Notes: generated by a model from the sequence alone, not told the origin. A stretch of 64,000 nt of DNA from Avimonas intestinalis (GCA_904380375.1 CAJFID010000002.1:62001-126000); one strand, 5' to 3'; shown: positions 16,433 to 25,127, counted from the first letter of the stretch. A program made the numbers and translations.

Positions 16433-17629
16433 TCACGCCTTGCCGCCGTGCTTCGCGCCTTTGGCGCCGCCTAGGGATACGCCGTCAAGGATATTCGTCT
16501 CGTAGGTGAAGGTCAGCGCGTCCCGCTCCCTCTTGCGCTTGAAGGCCAGCTCGATCAGCTTATCCAGCATCTTGGCGAAGGGCAGCCCCGCCGCCTCCCA
16601 CAGGTAAAAGGCCAAGGAGCCGGGGATGGTGTTGATCTCGTTGACCCAGAGCTCCCCCGTCTCGCGGTTGTTCAAAAAGTCGATCCGGGCGACGCCGCAG
16701 CAGCCCAGGGCTTGGAAGGTGCGCACCGCCAGTTCCTGCACCCGCTCGGTCATCCCCTCCGGCAGTTCGGCGGGAAGGCGGCGCTTCAGGCTGCTCATCC
16801 CGGCGGATTTGGCGCTGTCCGCGTTGTTGAGGTATTTGTCGCTGAAATCCAAAATCTCATGGGAGGAAACCGGCTCCTCGCAGACCGAGGCTTTGGCCTC
16901 GTCCGCGTCGCCCAGCACCGCGCAGTTGATCTCCCGCAGGTTTTGCACCGCCGGCTCCACCAGCACGCGGGAGGCAAAGCCGAAGGCGGTATCGATCGCG
17001 GCCTCCAGCGCCTCCCGGTCCGCCGCGTAGGAGATCCCGACCGAGGAGCCGAGGTTGACCGGCTTGACGATGACGGGATAGGCCACCGCCTCTTCCACCC
17101 GGGCGCAGCCGGCCGCCGGGTCAAGCAGGTACTCCCGGGCGCCCAGCACGACCGCATCGAGCACCGGCAGCCCCGCCTGCTTGAGGGCCGCCTTCATCAG
17201 GTATTTGTCCATCCCCACCGCGGAGGAGGTCAGGTCACAGCCGGCATAGGCGACGCCGAGCATTTCGAGCATCCCCATCAGGGTGCCGTCCTCCACGTTG
17301 GTGCCGTGGACGACCGGGAGGGCCACGTCAAAGGCGCCCACCACATTCTTCCCGAATTTTTTCATCGGGTACCGCACCAGCTGCACCCGGCCGCCCTCCG
17401 GCACCAGCAGGACGCGGTCCGCCTTGGCCAGGCAGCCCTTCAGGTCCTTATAGCTGTCAATCTCCCCCATATGCGCCCCCGTGTAAAAGGCGTTGTCCTT
17501 GGAGATGTACACCGGCAGCACGTCGTATTTGCTCCGGTCGAGGGCGGCGTAGGCCTGGATGCCGGAGATGATCGACACCTCATGCTCCACGCTGCGGCCA
17601 CCGAAAAAAACGGCAACGGTTGTTTTCAT
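16433..17629 (-). CDS. ddl: D-alanine--D-alanine ligase
   Basis: 398 residues from ATG 17629 (AAGGGAG eight bases before; the longer frame lacks a site). ATP-grasp features are: N-terminal VAVFFGGRSVEHEVSIISG, PVVHGTNVEDGTLMGMLEM (usually HGxxGEDG), KPVNLGSSVGIS, and the metal-binding end RIDFLNNRETGELWVNEINTIPGSL. It joins two D-Ala for the peptidoglycan stem. The omega loop reads ILDFSDKYLN with an Asp-x-x-x-Tyr pattern. There is no VanA-type signature, so D-Ala-D-Lac synthesis is not suggested. It lies 47 bases after the murF-like gene that uses its product. Confidence 0.94.
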   Translation of the reverse strand: MKTTVAVFFGGRSVEHEVSIISGIQAYAALDRSKYDVLPVYISKDNAFYTGAHMGEIDSYKDLKGCLAKADRVLLVPEGGRVQLVRYPMKKFGKNVVGAFDVALPVVHGTNVEDGTLMGMLEMLGVAYAGCDLTSSAVGMDKYLMKAALKQAGLPVLDAVVLGAREYLLDPAAGCARVEEAVAYPVIVKPVNLGSSVGISYAADREALEAAIDTAFGFASRVLVEPAVQNLREINCAVLGDADEAKASVCEEPVSSHEILDFSDKYLNNADSAKSAGMSSLKRRLPAELPEGMTERVQELAVRTFQALGCCGVARIDFLNNRETGELWVNEINTIPGSLAFYLWEAAGLPFAKMLDKLIELAFKRKRERDALTFTYETNILDGVSLGGAKGAKHGGKA

Positions 17630-17676
17630 CGGAATCGCTCCCTTGCTGTAGCTTACAATAACCGGGTATCCACGGA

Positions 17677-19257
17677 TCAAAAGTTGTCGGGCAGGTCGTT
17701 TTCCAGCAGGACGGTCCGCCGGCCCTCCGCAGGCAGGCCGTTTACCCAGGCGAGCCCCTCGGCCAGGTCCTTGGCGACGAACAGCCTCTCCTCCGGGAAG
17801 CCGGCCTCGAGCAGCCCCTCCTTCAAGGGCGGGGCCTGCTTCTCCCCGACCAGTACCGCGTAATCGCAGCGAGAGGCCGCGTAGCCGCCCAGCTCCTTGT
17901 TGAGGGCCGCCTGCCTCTCGCCCAGCTCGACCATCCCCGGCGTCACCAGCACCCGCTGGCCCTCAAAGCCGCCGAGCACATCGAGCGCAGCGCGGAAGCC
18001 GGCCGGATTGCTGTTGTACGCATCGTCAATATAGCCGTTCGGCAGCAGCTGAAGCCGATGCTCCACCGGCTTCAGCCGGCGGACCGGGGCAGCCAGCTCG
18101 GCCAAGGGGATCCCCAGCGAATGGGCGACGGCGATGCAGCCGGTGATATTCTGGATATTATGCGCCCCCAGCAGCTTGGTGGTAAAGCGGCGGGACTCGC
18201 CGTCCGGCGCGACGACCGTGAAGGCGCTGCCGGAGGCGCCGACCGTAATCTCCTCCGCGCGGTAATCGGCCTGCGAATCCGGGGCCGCGCCGTAGGTGAC
18301 GGCCGGGGCGGCGACCTGGCCCATCCGGCCGCGGATGTATTCGTTGTCGGCGTTCAAAAACACCTTTCCGTCCGGCGGGACGGCGTCGGCCAGCTCGAAT
18401 TTGGTTTTGACGATGTTCTCCACCGTCTCAAAGGTTTCAAGGTGCTGCTCCCCGATCGCGGTGATGACCCCGTACCGCGGATGCACCAGATCGCAGATTT
18501 CCCGGATATCCCCGATGTTCTTCGCCCCCATCTCGGCGATGAACACCTCGTGGGTGGGCAGGAGCCGCTCCCGCACGGTGCGGACCACCCCCATCGTGGT
18601 GTTGTAGCTTTCGGGCGTCATCAGGACGTTGTACTTCACGCTCAGCAGCGCGTTCAGGAAATTTTTGGTGCTGGTTTTGCCGTAGCTGCCGGTGATGCCG
18701 ATGGTGATCAGCCGCGGCATCCCCTCCAGCCGGCGGCGGGCGTCGTTCACATAGCGGCGGCTGATCGCCGCCTCCACCGGGTGGTTGATATAGTTGGCCG
18801 CGAGCACGGCAAGCGGGGTCAGCACCGGCCAGAGGAAGAGCAGCCCCACGCTCAGCCGCACCATCCCGGTAAAATACACCACCAGGCCGACCGCCGCCAG
18901 CAGGACGGCCAGGGTCGCCAGCAGACGCTGGACCCGGTGGGTAAACACCAGCGGCTTTTTGGCCTTTTTGGGCAGGTTCAGGACAAAATGGATCGCCAGC
19001 AGCGCCGCGCAGGCCCCCCGCACCTGCCAGTCGGTGGGCTTGAGCAGGAAGGCCGCCACCGCCACGAAGGCGAGCGCCATCCACCCCAGCTGATTGAACA
19101 GGGCGGTGCGGTTCTCCTTCATCCAGCGGACGTACCGCTCCGGCCGGTAGGAATTGAGCTGGAGCATATGGACATAATGCAGCGTCAGCACCCCACAGTC
19201 CAGCGCATAAGCGGCGAACAGCAGGACGGTGGTTACAACGGTCAATATCGTGGTCAT
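17677..19257 (-). CDS. murF: membrane-anchored MurF-type ligase (UDP-MurNAc-tripeptide--D-Ala-D-Ala ligase)
   Basis: 526 residues, about 70 more than soluble MurF. Residues 1-160 contain about five hydrophobic segments (for example TVVTTVLLFAAYALDCG, ALAFVAVAAFLL, LLATLAVLLAAVGLVVYF). The Mur-ligase P-loop GITGSYGKTSTKN follows at about residue 187, then ESYNTTMGVVRTVRE, IAEMGAKNIGDI and the C-terminal domain with DDAYNSNPAGFRAALD. The enzyme adds D-Ala-D-Ala to the UDP-MurNAc-peptide. Adjacent ddl supports this. The membrane domain is unlike classical MurF but, from memory, occurs in some Clostridia. A separate paralogue elsewhere in the genome is possible. AGGGAGA precedes ATG 19257. Confidence 0.88.
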   Translation of the reverse strand: MTTILTVVTTVLLFAAYALDCGVLTLHYVHMLQLNSYRPERYVRWMKENRTALFNQLGWMALAFVAVAAFLLKPTDWQVRGACAALLAIHFVLNLPKKAKKPLVFTHRVQRLLATLAVLLAAVGLVVYFTGMVRLSVGLLFLWPVLTPLAVLAANYINHPVEAAISRRYVNDARRRLEGMPRLITIGITGSYGKTSTKNFLNALLSVKYNVLMTPESYNTTMGVVRTVRERLLPTHEVFIAEMGAKNIGDIREICDLVHPRYGVITAIGEQHLETFETVENIVKTKFELADAVPPDGKVFLNADNEYIRGRMGQVAAPAVTYGAAPDSQADYRAEEITVGASGSAFTVVAPDGESRRFTTKLLGAHNIQNITGCIAVAHSLGIPLAELAAPVRRLKPVEHRLQLLPNGYIDDAYNSNPAGFRAALDVLGGFEGQRVLVTPGMVELGERQAALNKELGGYAASRCDYAVLVGEKQAPPLKEGLLEAGFPEERLFVAKDLAEGLAWVNGLPAEGRRTVLLENDLPDNF

Positions 19258-19391
19258 GGGCGCGTCTCCCTCAAACGAAGTTTCCAGTCATACGGCGCAT
19301 GGCCGCACGCAGACGGCCGTCTCAACCGCCGGCAGAGGCAGCCGGGGTGAACGTTCTGGGCCGGAGCGGCTCAGCATCCCTCCGGGCAGTC

Positions 19392-20126
19392 TTAGATAAA
19401 CGAGTCCAGCACCCGGCTGCACTGTCCCCACCGCTCGGCAAAGGCAAAATGCCCCGCCCCCTTGAGCACCACCAGCCCGGCGTCGGGGATCTCCTTTTCC
19501 ATCCGCTGCCCGTCGGACAGGGGAGTGGCGGTGTCGTTTTCCCCCCAGATCAGCAGGGCCGGCGCGTGGATGCCGGGGAGGAGCGGGGCCAGGTCCTCCT
19601 TCAGGGACAGCACCATCGTCTGCCGCATGAGGGGGCTGGCGTTTTTGTAATCGGAGGAACCGACCTTGCCCCGCATCTTCTCCGCCAAACCGGGCAGCAG
19701 GTGCTTGGCCGCCTTATACGAATATACCTTTATATAATAGCCGGGGCCGTGCCGGGGCTTGATCCCGGCCGCGTCAAGCAGCACGATCTTCGGCACCCGG
19801 AAGGGCAGCGCCGGCCGGTTCATCAGCTTGATGATGATCCGCCCGCCGTAGGAATGCCCGATCAGCACCGGGGAAGACAGCTTGACCGCCGCGGCAAATT
19901 GAAGGACAAAGTCCACATAATCGTCCACCGCCCAGGGGCGTTCCGGCTCCTGGCTGCCGCCGAAGCCGGGCAGGTCGGGCGCGACCACCCGGCACCGGGG
20001 TTTCAAATGGTCAATAATCAGGCGGTAAGTCTCCGCCGGGGCGGCCCAGCCGTGCAGGAGCAGGACCTCGGGGCCCTGCCCTTCGTCAATATAGCGCACC
20101 CGCCGTCCGCCGATGGTGATTTCCAC
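19392..20126 (-). CDS. alpha/beta hydrolase
   Basis: 244 residues from GTG 20126, which has AGGAGG ten bases upstream; an ATG at 20147 (AAGGA, four bases) is the alternative. It has the oxyanion region LLLHGWAAPAETY and the nucleophile elbow LIGHSYGGRI. The acid is in LLIWGENDTATPL and the catalytic His in GAGHFAFAERW. All triad positions are present, so it should be an active serine hydrolase of unknown substrate. It is first in a minus-strand run with murF, ddl and GNAT, with a promoter 100 bases upstream. A link to cell-wall turnover is suggested only by position. Confidence 0.88.
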   Translation of the reverse strand: MEITIGGRRVRYIDEGQGPEVLLLHGWAAPAETYRLIIDHLKPRCRVVAPDLPGFGGSQEPERPWAVDDYVDFVLQFAAAVKLSSPVLIGHSYGGRIIIKLMNRPALPFRVPKIVLLDAAGIKPRHGPGYYIKVYSYKAAKHLLPGLAEKMRGKVGSSDYKNASPLMRQTMVLSLKEDLAPLLPGIHAPALLIWGENDTATPLSDGQRMEKEIPDAGLVVLKGAGHFAFAERWGQCSRVLDSFI

Positions 20127-20225
20127 GGAATCCCCGCCTCCTGCCATATTTTCCTTGCCGGGCCCGGCCGGGTTTTTCCCCCGGCGGCAGGCACGGCGGC
20201 CTGCCTTTCTTGGCCTTAAGGGAAA

Positions 20226-20254
20226 AGTATACCATAGCCGCCAGGAAAAAGCAA
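20226..20254 (-). promoter_or_regulatory. predicted promoter of the hydrolase-murF-ddl-GNAT run
   Basis: On the minus strand TTGCTT and TATACT are separated by 17 bases. The -10 is strong and the -35 weak. Confidence 0.55.
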
Positions 20255-20453
20255 ACGCCGTATCGGCGGCTTGGCCCCGGATTCCGCCGGCCGGGCGCCG
20301 CCTGCCCGCGACGCCGCCTCCCTGGCGGCTTTTCGTCCTTTTAGTATATGCCGGTTTCTTCCATTCCATACCGGGGGCCGCCATACGGGCGCCCGGTTCC
20401 GCCTTCATTCCGTAGAGTAAACGGTGTAAGCGAGAAGAGCGCGTCCCGAAAGG

Positions 20454-20480
20454 AAAAATGCGGGCCCGTTCCGGGCCCGC
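20454..20480 (-). terminator. terminator of icd
   Basis: GCGGGCCCG-TTC-CGGGCCCGC (20460-20480) is followed on the minus strand by five T. It lies 47 bases after the icd stop. Confidence 0.88.
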
Positions 20481-20526
20481 AAGCGGTTTCTGCGTATTTT
20501 CTCTGCCTGAGCCGCGGCCCGCCCGC

Positions 20527-21732
20527 TTATTCCGCGGCGAGACGGACGGCGATGGCGTCCAGGAATTCGAAGGTGTTGACTCCCCGCTTCTCCGGCAGGG
20601 TGGACATGTTGACCAGGTCCTTGGTCATCACGCCGCCTTCAATGGTGGCGATCGTAGCTTTTTCCAGCCGGTCGGCAAAGGCGGCCAGGTCGGCCAGGCC
20701 GTCCAGCTCCGCCCGCTTGCGGAGCGCGCCCGACCACGCGAAGATGGTGGCGACGGCGTTGGTCGACGTCTCCTCCCCCTTGAGATGGCGGTAATAGTGG
20801 CGGGTCACGGTGCCGTGCGCCGCCTCATACTCGTAGTTGCCCTCCGGGGAGACCAGCACGCTGGTCATCATCGACAAGGAGCCGAAGGCGGTGGCCAGCA
20901 TGTCGCTCATCACGTCGCCGTCGTAGTTCTTGCAGGCCCAGACGAAGCCGCCCTCCGACCGGATGACGCGGGCCACCGCGTCGTCAATCAGGGTGTAGAA
21001 ATATTCAATCCCCGCCTGCTCAAACTTCTCCTTAAACTCGTTTTCGTAGATCTCGGCAAAGAGGTCCTTGAAGCGGTGGTCGTAGGTCTTGGAAATGGTA
21101 TCCTTGGTGGAGAACCACAGGTCCTGCTTGACCGACAGGGCATAATTGAAGCAGGAGCGGGCAAAGGAGGAAATGGAGGCGTCGGTATTGTGCATCCCCA
21201 GCACCACGCCGCCGCCCTCAAAGGCGTGGATCAGCTGGCGGTGCTCCTTGCCCTCGGCGTCGGTGACGACGATCTCCGCCTTCGCGCCCGCCGGCACATA
21301 GCACTCGGTATCCTTATAGATATCCCCGTAGGCATGACGGGCGATGGTGATCGGCTTCTTCCAGTTGCTCACGCAGGGGGACACGCCCTTGACGATGATC
21401 GGCGCGCGGAAGACGGTGCCGTCCAAGATCGCGCGGATGGTGCCGTTCGGGCTCTTCCACATCTGCTTGAGCTTGTATTCCTCCACCCGCTGGGCGTTGG
21501 GGGTGATGGTCGCGCATTTGACGCCCACGCCGTATTTCTTGATGGCGTTGGCCGCGTCCACCGTCACCTGATCGTCGGTCTCGTCGCGGTAGGGCAGGCC
21601 GAGGTCGTAATACTCGGTCTTAAGGTCCACAAAGGGGGTGAGCAGCTTGTCCTTGATCTCCTTCCAAAGGACACGGGTCATCTCGTCGCCGTCCATCTCG
21701 ACCAGCGGCGTGGTCATGGCAATCTTCTTCAT
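20527..21732 (-). CDS. icd: NADP-dependent isocitrate dehydrogenase
   Basis: 401 residues, the eukaryote-like class (type II) rather than the E. coli class. Visible signatures are MKKIAMTTPLVEMDGDEMTR, the substrate segment KCATITPNAQRVEEY, KSPNGTIRAILDGTVFRAP, the metal-binding WACKNYDGDVMSDMLATAFG, and the NADP-binding EAAHGTVTRHYYRH. It oxidises isocitrate to 2-oxoglutarate and CO2 with NADP+, supplying glutamate precursor and NADPH in the partial TCA cycle of an anaerobe. It is a single-gene unit with its own promoter and terminator. Confidence 0.97.
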   Translation of the reverse strand: MKKIAMTTPLVEMDGDEMTRVLWKEIKDKLLTPFVDLKTEYYDLGLPYRDETDDQVTVDAANAIKKYGVGVKCATITPNAQRVEEYKLKQMWKSPNGTIRAILDGTVFRAPIIVKGVSPCVSNWKKPITIARHAYGDIYKDTECYVPAGAKAEIVVTDAEGKEHRQLIHAFEGGGVVLGMHNTDASISSFARSCFNYALSVKQDLWFSTKDTISKTYDHRFKDLFAEIYENEFKEKFEQAGIEYFYTLIDDAVARVIRSEGGFVWACKNYDGDVMSDMLATAFGSLSMMTSVLVSPEGNYEYEAAHGTVTRHYYRHLKGEETSTNAVATIFAWSGALRKRAELDGLADLAAFADRLEKATIATIEGGVMTKDLVNMSTLPEKRGVNTFEFLDAIAVRLAAE

Positions 21733-21842
21733 GCGGTTTTCCTCGTTTCCTTGCAGATTTTCCCGGAGGGTCGCGGCGCCCGCGCTCCTCCGCCGGGCGG
21801 GAAGAGGCGGCGTTTCCGTCCTCTATTCCACAGCATGGCTAA

Positions 21843-21872
21843 ATTATACCACACTCTCCCGCCCGCTGGCAA
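21843..21872 (-). promoter_or_regulatory. promoter of icd
   Basis: Minus-strand TTGCCA and a perfect TATAAT are 18 bases apart, about 110 bases before icd. Confidence 0.75.
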
Positions 21873-21931
21873 ATCCCGCTCCCCGGCCGGCGAAAAACCG
21901 TAAATTTCCCCAATTTTCCCCCGGATTTGCT

Positions 21932-21959
21932 TTGAATTCAAAACGATCCATGCTATAGT
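21932..21959 (+). promoter_or_regulatory. possible promoter of the lipoprotein gene
   Basis: TTGAAT and TATAGT are 16 bases apart, leaving a leader of about 200 bases in which I saw no known riboswitch. The gap 21733-22163 holds this and the icd promoter only. Confidence 0.5.
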
Positions 21960-22163
21960 TAGGGTATAGAAGGGGGCAGAAATGGGCAGTAACGGGGGAC
22001 GGCGCTTTCCGCCGGCCGGCCCCACCCAAGGCCGGTTTGGGAAGGGGCCGGGCAAATGCCGCGGCTGCCTTTGAGAAGGCCGGGGCTTTGAACCGATCGA
22101 CTCATAATACGGGGCCGCTCTTCCCCGCCAAACGGCGGCCGCCCAAAATAAGGAGGAAAACGC

Positions 22164-22592
22164 ATGAAACAGCCCCTTTTCCGGCGTCTTGCCGCCGGCT
22201 TATCCGCCTGCCTGCTGGCGGCCGCGATGGGCTGCTCCCCGGCAGAATCAACACTCGAGCCGGACGCCGCCCTGGCCGGGCGCATCACCGAAGCCGCCGG
22301 GCAGGCCGAATGCTCCCTGGACGGCGTGCTGGAGGACTGGGATACGGTCCTCATTGACAACGCGTACCACCTCCCCTCTGCGCTGGAGGAACAGGGGATG
22401 GCGAACCACGGGGCGATCAAAGACCTGCCCCAGCAGGACGGGACGCTGGCAGTCGTCTTCCTGCGGGACGGCGCCGCCGTCGCCTACGCGCTGGTCGGCC
22501 AATCCGACGCGCCTGCCCTGGCGGGCTATCAGAACCAGCTGACCGGGGAAGCCTACCCCTATGGCACGGCCTTCACACAGCCGGCTCTCTAA
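22164..22592 (+). CDS. small predicted lipoprotein of unknown function
   Basis: 142 residues. Positive N-terminus MKQPLFRRL, hydrophobic stretch, then lipobox LAAAMGC with Cys at residue 24, followed by a helical segment and a compact region VFLRDGAAVAYALVGQSD. AAGGAGG lies upstream at good distance. After lipidation it would sit on the outer face of the membrane. I do not recognise the mature domain. It ends TAFTQPAL and is followed by an imperfect terminator. It does not appear to share a transcript with the next gene, which has its own strong promoter. Confidence 0.8.
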   Translation: MKQPLFRRLAAGLSACLLAAAMGCSPAESTLEPDAALAGRITEAAGQAECSLDGVLEDWDTVLIDNAYHLPSALEEQGMANHGAIKDLPQQDGTLAVVFLRDGAAVAYALVGQSDAPALAGYQNQLTGEAYPYGTAFTQPAL

Positions 22593-22612
22593 CACAAAGC
22601 GACCTTTTCAAG

Positions 22613-22650
22613 AAGGGGCCGCCTAGGAAATTTCCAGGCCGCCCCCTTTT
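22613..22650 (+). terminator. terminator of the lipoprotein gene
   Basis: GGGGCCGCCT pairs with AGGCCGCCCC except for one internal mismatch and is followed by TTTT. Confidence 0.65.
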
Positions 22651-22651
22651 A

Positions 22652-22680
22652 TTGACAAAATTTTTGAATCGATGTATACT
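22652..22680 (+). promoter_or_regulatory. strong sigma-A promoter
   Basis: Perfect TTGACA, 17-base spacer, TATACT, 52 bases before the cytidylate-kinase-like start. Confidence 0.88.
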
Positions 22681-22731
22681 ATTCTTATACAAAAGAGCCG
22701 AACTGGCTCCAATTAAAGGGGGCAAGTCGTT

Positions 22732-23355
22732 ATGAAGGAATATCCCGTCATCACCATCAGCCGTGAGTATGGAAGCGGCGGCCGCATCATCGGCAAACGC
22801 CTGGCGGAGGAGCTGGGGCTGCCTTTTTACGACAAGGATCTGATCACCCGTGCGGCCGAGGACAGCGGCCTGAGCCCGGTGGTCATCGCCGCGGCCGAGG
22901 ATCACACCCCCAGCAGCCTGCTCTACTCCCTGTCCACCGGCGGCGGGCTGACCAATCTGCTGGGCGGCACGGCGATGCCGCTGGGTGACCAGCTGTTCTT
23001 TGCACAGTTTGACGCCATCCGCAAAATCGCCGCGGAGGGCCCCTGCGTCATCGTGGGGCGCTGCTCCAACTATGTGCTCAAGGACCGGCCGGGCGCCCTG
23101 CATTTCTTCATCCACGCCGACGTGGACAGCCGGGTCAAGCGCATTACCGAGGAATACGGCGTGCCGGAAAAGGAGGCGGAAGCGAAGATCGCCAAAACCG
23201 ACAAGCGCCGCGCCACCTATTACAACCACTATACCACCATCCGGTGGGGCCAAGCGAAAAATTACCACCTGTCCATTGACAGCGCCGCCTTGGGGATTGA
23301 GGGGACGGTCGCTTTCCTGCGGGATTTTGTGGCCGCCTATCGAAAAGAGCATTAA
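22732..23355 (+). CDS. cytidylate-kinase-like P-loop protein
   Basis: 207 residues. It starts KEYPVITISREYGSGGRIIGKRLAEELGLPFYDKDLI, where REYGSGG replaces the usual P-loop of nucleoside monophosphate kinases. This is typical of the cytidylate-kinase-like family (AAA_26) common in Clostridia. CVIVGRCSNYVL, a basic lid YYNHYTTIRWGQAKNYHLSID and the C-terminal helix follow. True Cmk has different CMP-binding residues, so the substrate is uncertain. It is a single gene with its own promoter and a terminator. Confidence 0.9.
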   Translation: MKEYPVITISREYGSGGRIIGKRLAEELGLPFYDKDLITRAAEDSGLSPVVIAAAEDHTPSSLLYSLSTGGGLTNLLGGTAMPLGDQLFFAQFDAIRKIAAEGPCVIVGRCSNYVLKDRPGALHFFIHADVDSRVKRITEEYGVPEKEAEAKIAKTDKRRATYYNHYTTIRWGQAKNYHLSIDSAALGIEGTVAFLRDFVAAYRKEH

Positions 23356-23460
23356 AGGCCGGGAACGTCCCGCAGGCATGGCCGGCCGCGAAGGAGCGGC
23401 CGGCCGGCGCACCTGCCTTGGGCTGCGTAAGCAGCGGGACGCACCGGCACGCGGCTTCTG

Positions 23461-23491
23461 GGGGCGCGGGCGCCGCGTCCCCTTTCTTTCT
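23461..23491 (+). terminator. probable terminator
   Basis: GGGGCGCGG-GCG-CCGCGTCCCC (one bulged T) is followed by TTTCTTTCT, 105 bases after the preceding stop. Confidence 0.55.
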
Positions 23492-23545
23492 GCCAAGGAA
23501 AGGAGCCGGCGGCTTGACAGCGGGAAAACGAGGAGGGATCAACGC

Positions 23546-23950
23546 ATGGTATCTTCCCATATAGAAGCGACGATCCGCTGCGATGCGGCTGCCGTGTGGG
23601 ACGCCGTTACGGCGGTCGGCCGCTATTCCTGGCGCAGCGATTTAAGCCGAACCGAAATCCTCAACGAGACGCAATTTGTCGAATACACCCTAAAAGGCTA
23701 TGCCACCACCTTCACCATCACCGCCGCTGAGCCATACAAGCGCTGGGAGCTCGCGATCGAAAACCGCAGCATGAAAGGGCGCTGGGTCGGGATTTTCACG
23801 CCGAAGGGCCAAGAAACGCACATCGATTTTACGGAAACGGTGACGCTGAAACCGCCCCTAAAATTCTTTTTCCGGCCGTTTATCCAACCGTATCTTAAAA
23901 AACAGCAGGCCCGGTTTGTTTCCGATTTGAAAAAAGCCCTGCAGCCGTAA
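23546..23950 (+). CDS. SRPBCC-fold protein of unknown ligand
   Basis: 134 residues from ATG 23546, placed after AGGAGGGATC. The start MVSSHIEATIRCDAAAVWDAVTAVGRYSWRSDL and the pattern of beta strands with a final helix (QPYLKKQQARFVSDLKKALQP) match the START/Bet v1-like SRPBCC fold. These proteins hold hydrophobic ligands in a deep pocket, and the ligand here cannot be told. The much longer open frame upstream is a read-through shadow of the kinase gene. No operon partner is evident, since the next promoter (24052) starts the ribosomal cluster. Confidence 0.8.
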   Translation: MVSSHIEATIRCDAAAVWDAVTAVGRYSWRSDLSRTEILNETQFVEYTLKGYATTFTITAAEPYKRWELAIENRSMKGRWVGIFTPKGQETHIDFTETVTLKPPLKFFFRPFIQPYLKKQQARFVSDLKKALQP

Positions 23951-24051
23951 GGGGACGGCGCAGCCGGATGCCAGCGACGAAAGGCTCGGCCCCCCGTTCT
24001 ACCCGGGCGGCGCAGCTTGCCATATCCACGAAAACAGGCGGCAAACGATGC

Positions 24052-24080
24052 TTGACAGCGCCGGGTTTTCATGGTAAAAT
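24052..24080 (+). promoter_or_regulatory. promoter of rplU-prp-rpmA
   Basis: Perfect TTGACA, 17-base spacer, TAAAAT. Confidence 0.88.
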
Positions 24081-24086
24081 AGCGGA

Positions 24087-24181
24087 TGCCGCATGCCCTG
24101 GGCTGATCCAAGCGGACGGGCCGTCCCGGCTTATCCCGCCTACCGGCAGCGAGTCTGAAGAAAAGGCAGGTGCCTCGTTTC
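24087..24181 (+). promoter_or_regulatory. rplU leader, possible L21 leader element
   Basis: A leader of about 95 bases lies between promoter and rplU. In Firmicutes this position often holds the L21 leader RNA, which senses excess ribosomal protein. I could not match its consensus base by base, so this is a positional inference. Confidence 0.35.
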
Positions 24182-24538
24182 ATGTACGCCATTATTGAAA
24201 CCGGCGGCAAGCAGTACAAGGTGGAAAACGGCGACGTTCTCTACATTGAAAAGCTGGATGCGGCCGAGGAATCCTCCGTCACCTTCGACAAGGTGGTCGC
24301 TCTGCACAACGACAAGGAGCTGAAGATCGGCGCTCCGTACGTCAAGGGCGCAAATGTCGAAGCCCGGGTGCTGAAGAACGGCAAGGGCAAGAAGCTCACG
24401 GTCTTCACCTACCGCCCCAAGAAGGGCAGCAAGCGCAAGATGGGCCATCGCCAGCCCTACACCAAGGTGCAGATTGAGGCGGTCAACGCCAAGGCCCCCA
24501 AGGCGGCCAAGGCCAGCGACGCCAATGACGCGGAGTAA
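24182..24538 (+). CDS. rplU: ribosomal protein bL21
   Basis: 118 residues from ATG 24182, giving the universal start MYAIIETGGKQYKVENGD. A GTG 12 bases upstream is in frame but too close to its ribosome site. The family core DVLYIEKLDAAEE, GAPYVKGANVEARVL, and the basic loop YRPKKGSKRKMGHRQPYT that binds 23S rRNA are present. The C-terminus is a short Ala/Lys tail. The last 14 bases overlap the start of prp. Confidence 0.97.
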   Translation: MYAIIETGGKQYKVENGDVLYIEKLDAAEESSVTFDKVVALHNDKELKIGAPYVKGANVEARVLKNGKGKKLTVFTYRPKKGSKRKMGHRQPYTKVQIEAVNAKAPKAAKASDANDAE

Positions 24539-24842
24539 CTTCCAAAGGCGGCACGGCATTTTGACCGGCTTTACCCTCTCCGGCCATTCCGGCGCAGGGG
24601 AACAGGGGCAGGACATCGTGTGCGCGGCGGTATCCTCCGCGGCGTATATGACGGCCAACACCCTGACCGAAATCTTCCGCTTTGCCGCGGAGGTTTCCGT
24701 CCAGGACGGGCGGATGACGGTTACGCTGCCGGAAAAGCAGGCGGCGCAGTGCCGGGAACTGATGGAAGGCTTTCTCCTGCATCTGACCGAGCTGCAGAAG
24801 CAGTATCCCGAAAATATCCAAGTGAGTATTACGGAGGTGTAA
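24525..24842 (+). CDS. prp: ribosomal-processing cysteine protease Prp
   Basis: 105 residues from ATG 24525 inside the end of rplU, a translationally coupled overlap. The catalytic His is in GFTLSGHSGAG (H21) and the catalytic Cys in QDIVCAAVS (C33), the pair that defines Prp. Prp removes the N-terminal extension of L27 in Firmicutes. The substrate gene is next and carries that extension, so the assignment is firm. The N-terminus MTRSNFQRRHG is a little unusual for the family. Confidence 0.93.
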   Translation: MTRSNFQRRHGILTGFTLSGHSGAGEQGQDIVCAAVSSAAYMTANTLTEIFRFAAEVSVQDGRMTVTLPEKQAAQCRELMEGFLLHLTELQKQYPENIQVSITEV

Positions 24843-24845
24843 TCC

Positions 24846-25127
24846 ATGCTTCAGATAAACATCCAGCTGTTTGCCCACAAGAAGGGCGTCGGTTCGACCA
24901 AGAACGGCCGTGACTCCGAAGCCAAGCGCCTGGGCGTCAAGCGGGCGGACGGGCAGTTTGTCCTGGCCGGCAACATCCTGGTGCGCCAGCGCGGGACCCA
25001 TATCCATCCCGGCAACAACGTCGGCATCGGGTCCGACGACACGCTGTTTGCGCTGGTAGACGGCAAGGTGCGTTTTGAGCGCGTCGGCAAGGACCGCAAG
25101 CGCGTGAGCGTTTACGCCGAGCAGTAA
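24846..25127 (+). CDS. rpmA: ribosomal protein bL27 with Prp-cleaved extension
   Basis: 93 residues. The N-terminus MLQINIQLFA followed by HKKGVGSTKNGRDSEAKRLG fits the Prp site, with cleavage after Phe-Ala just before HKKG. This exposes the residues that reach the peptidyl-transferase centre. The rest (RQRGTHIHPGNNVGIGSDDTLFAL) is standard. Three bases separate it from prp. Confidence 0.97.
   Translation: MLQINIQLFAHKKGVGSTKNGRDSEAKRLGVKRADGQFVLAGNILVRQRGTHIHPGNNVGIGSDDTLFALVDGKVRFERVGKDRKRVSVYAEQ

Noticed and set aside
17629..17680. 17-codon N-terminal extension of ddl
   Set aside because: No ribosome site; the ATG at 17629 has AAGGGAG at the right distance and the family start.
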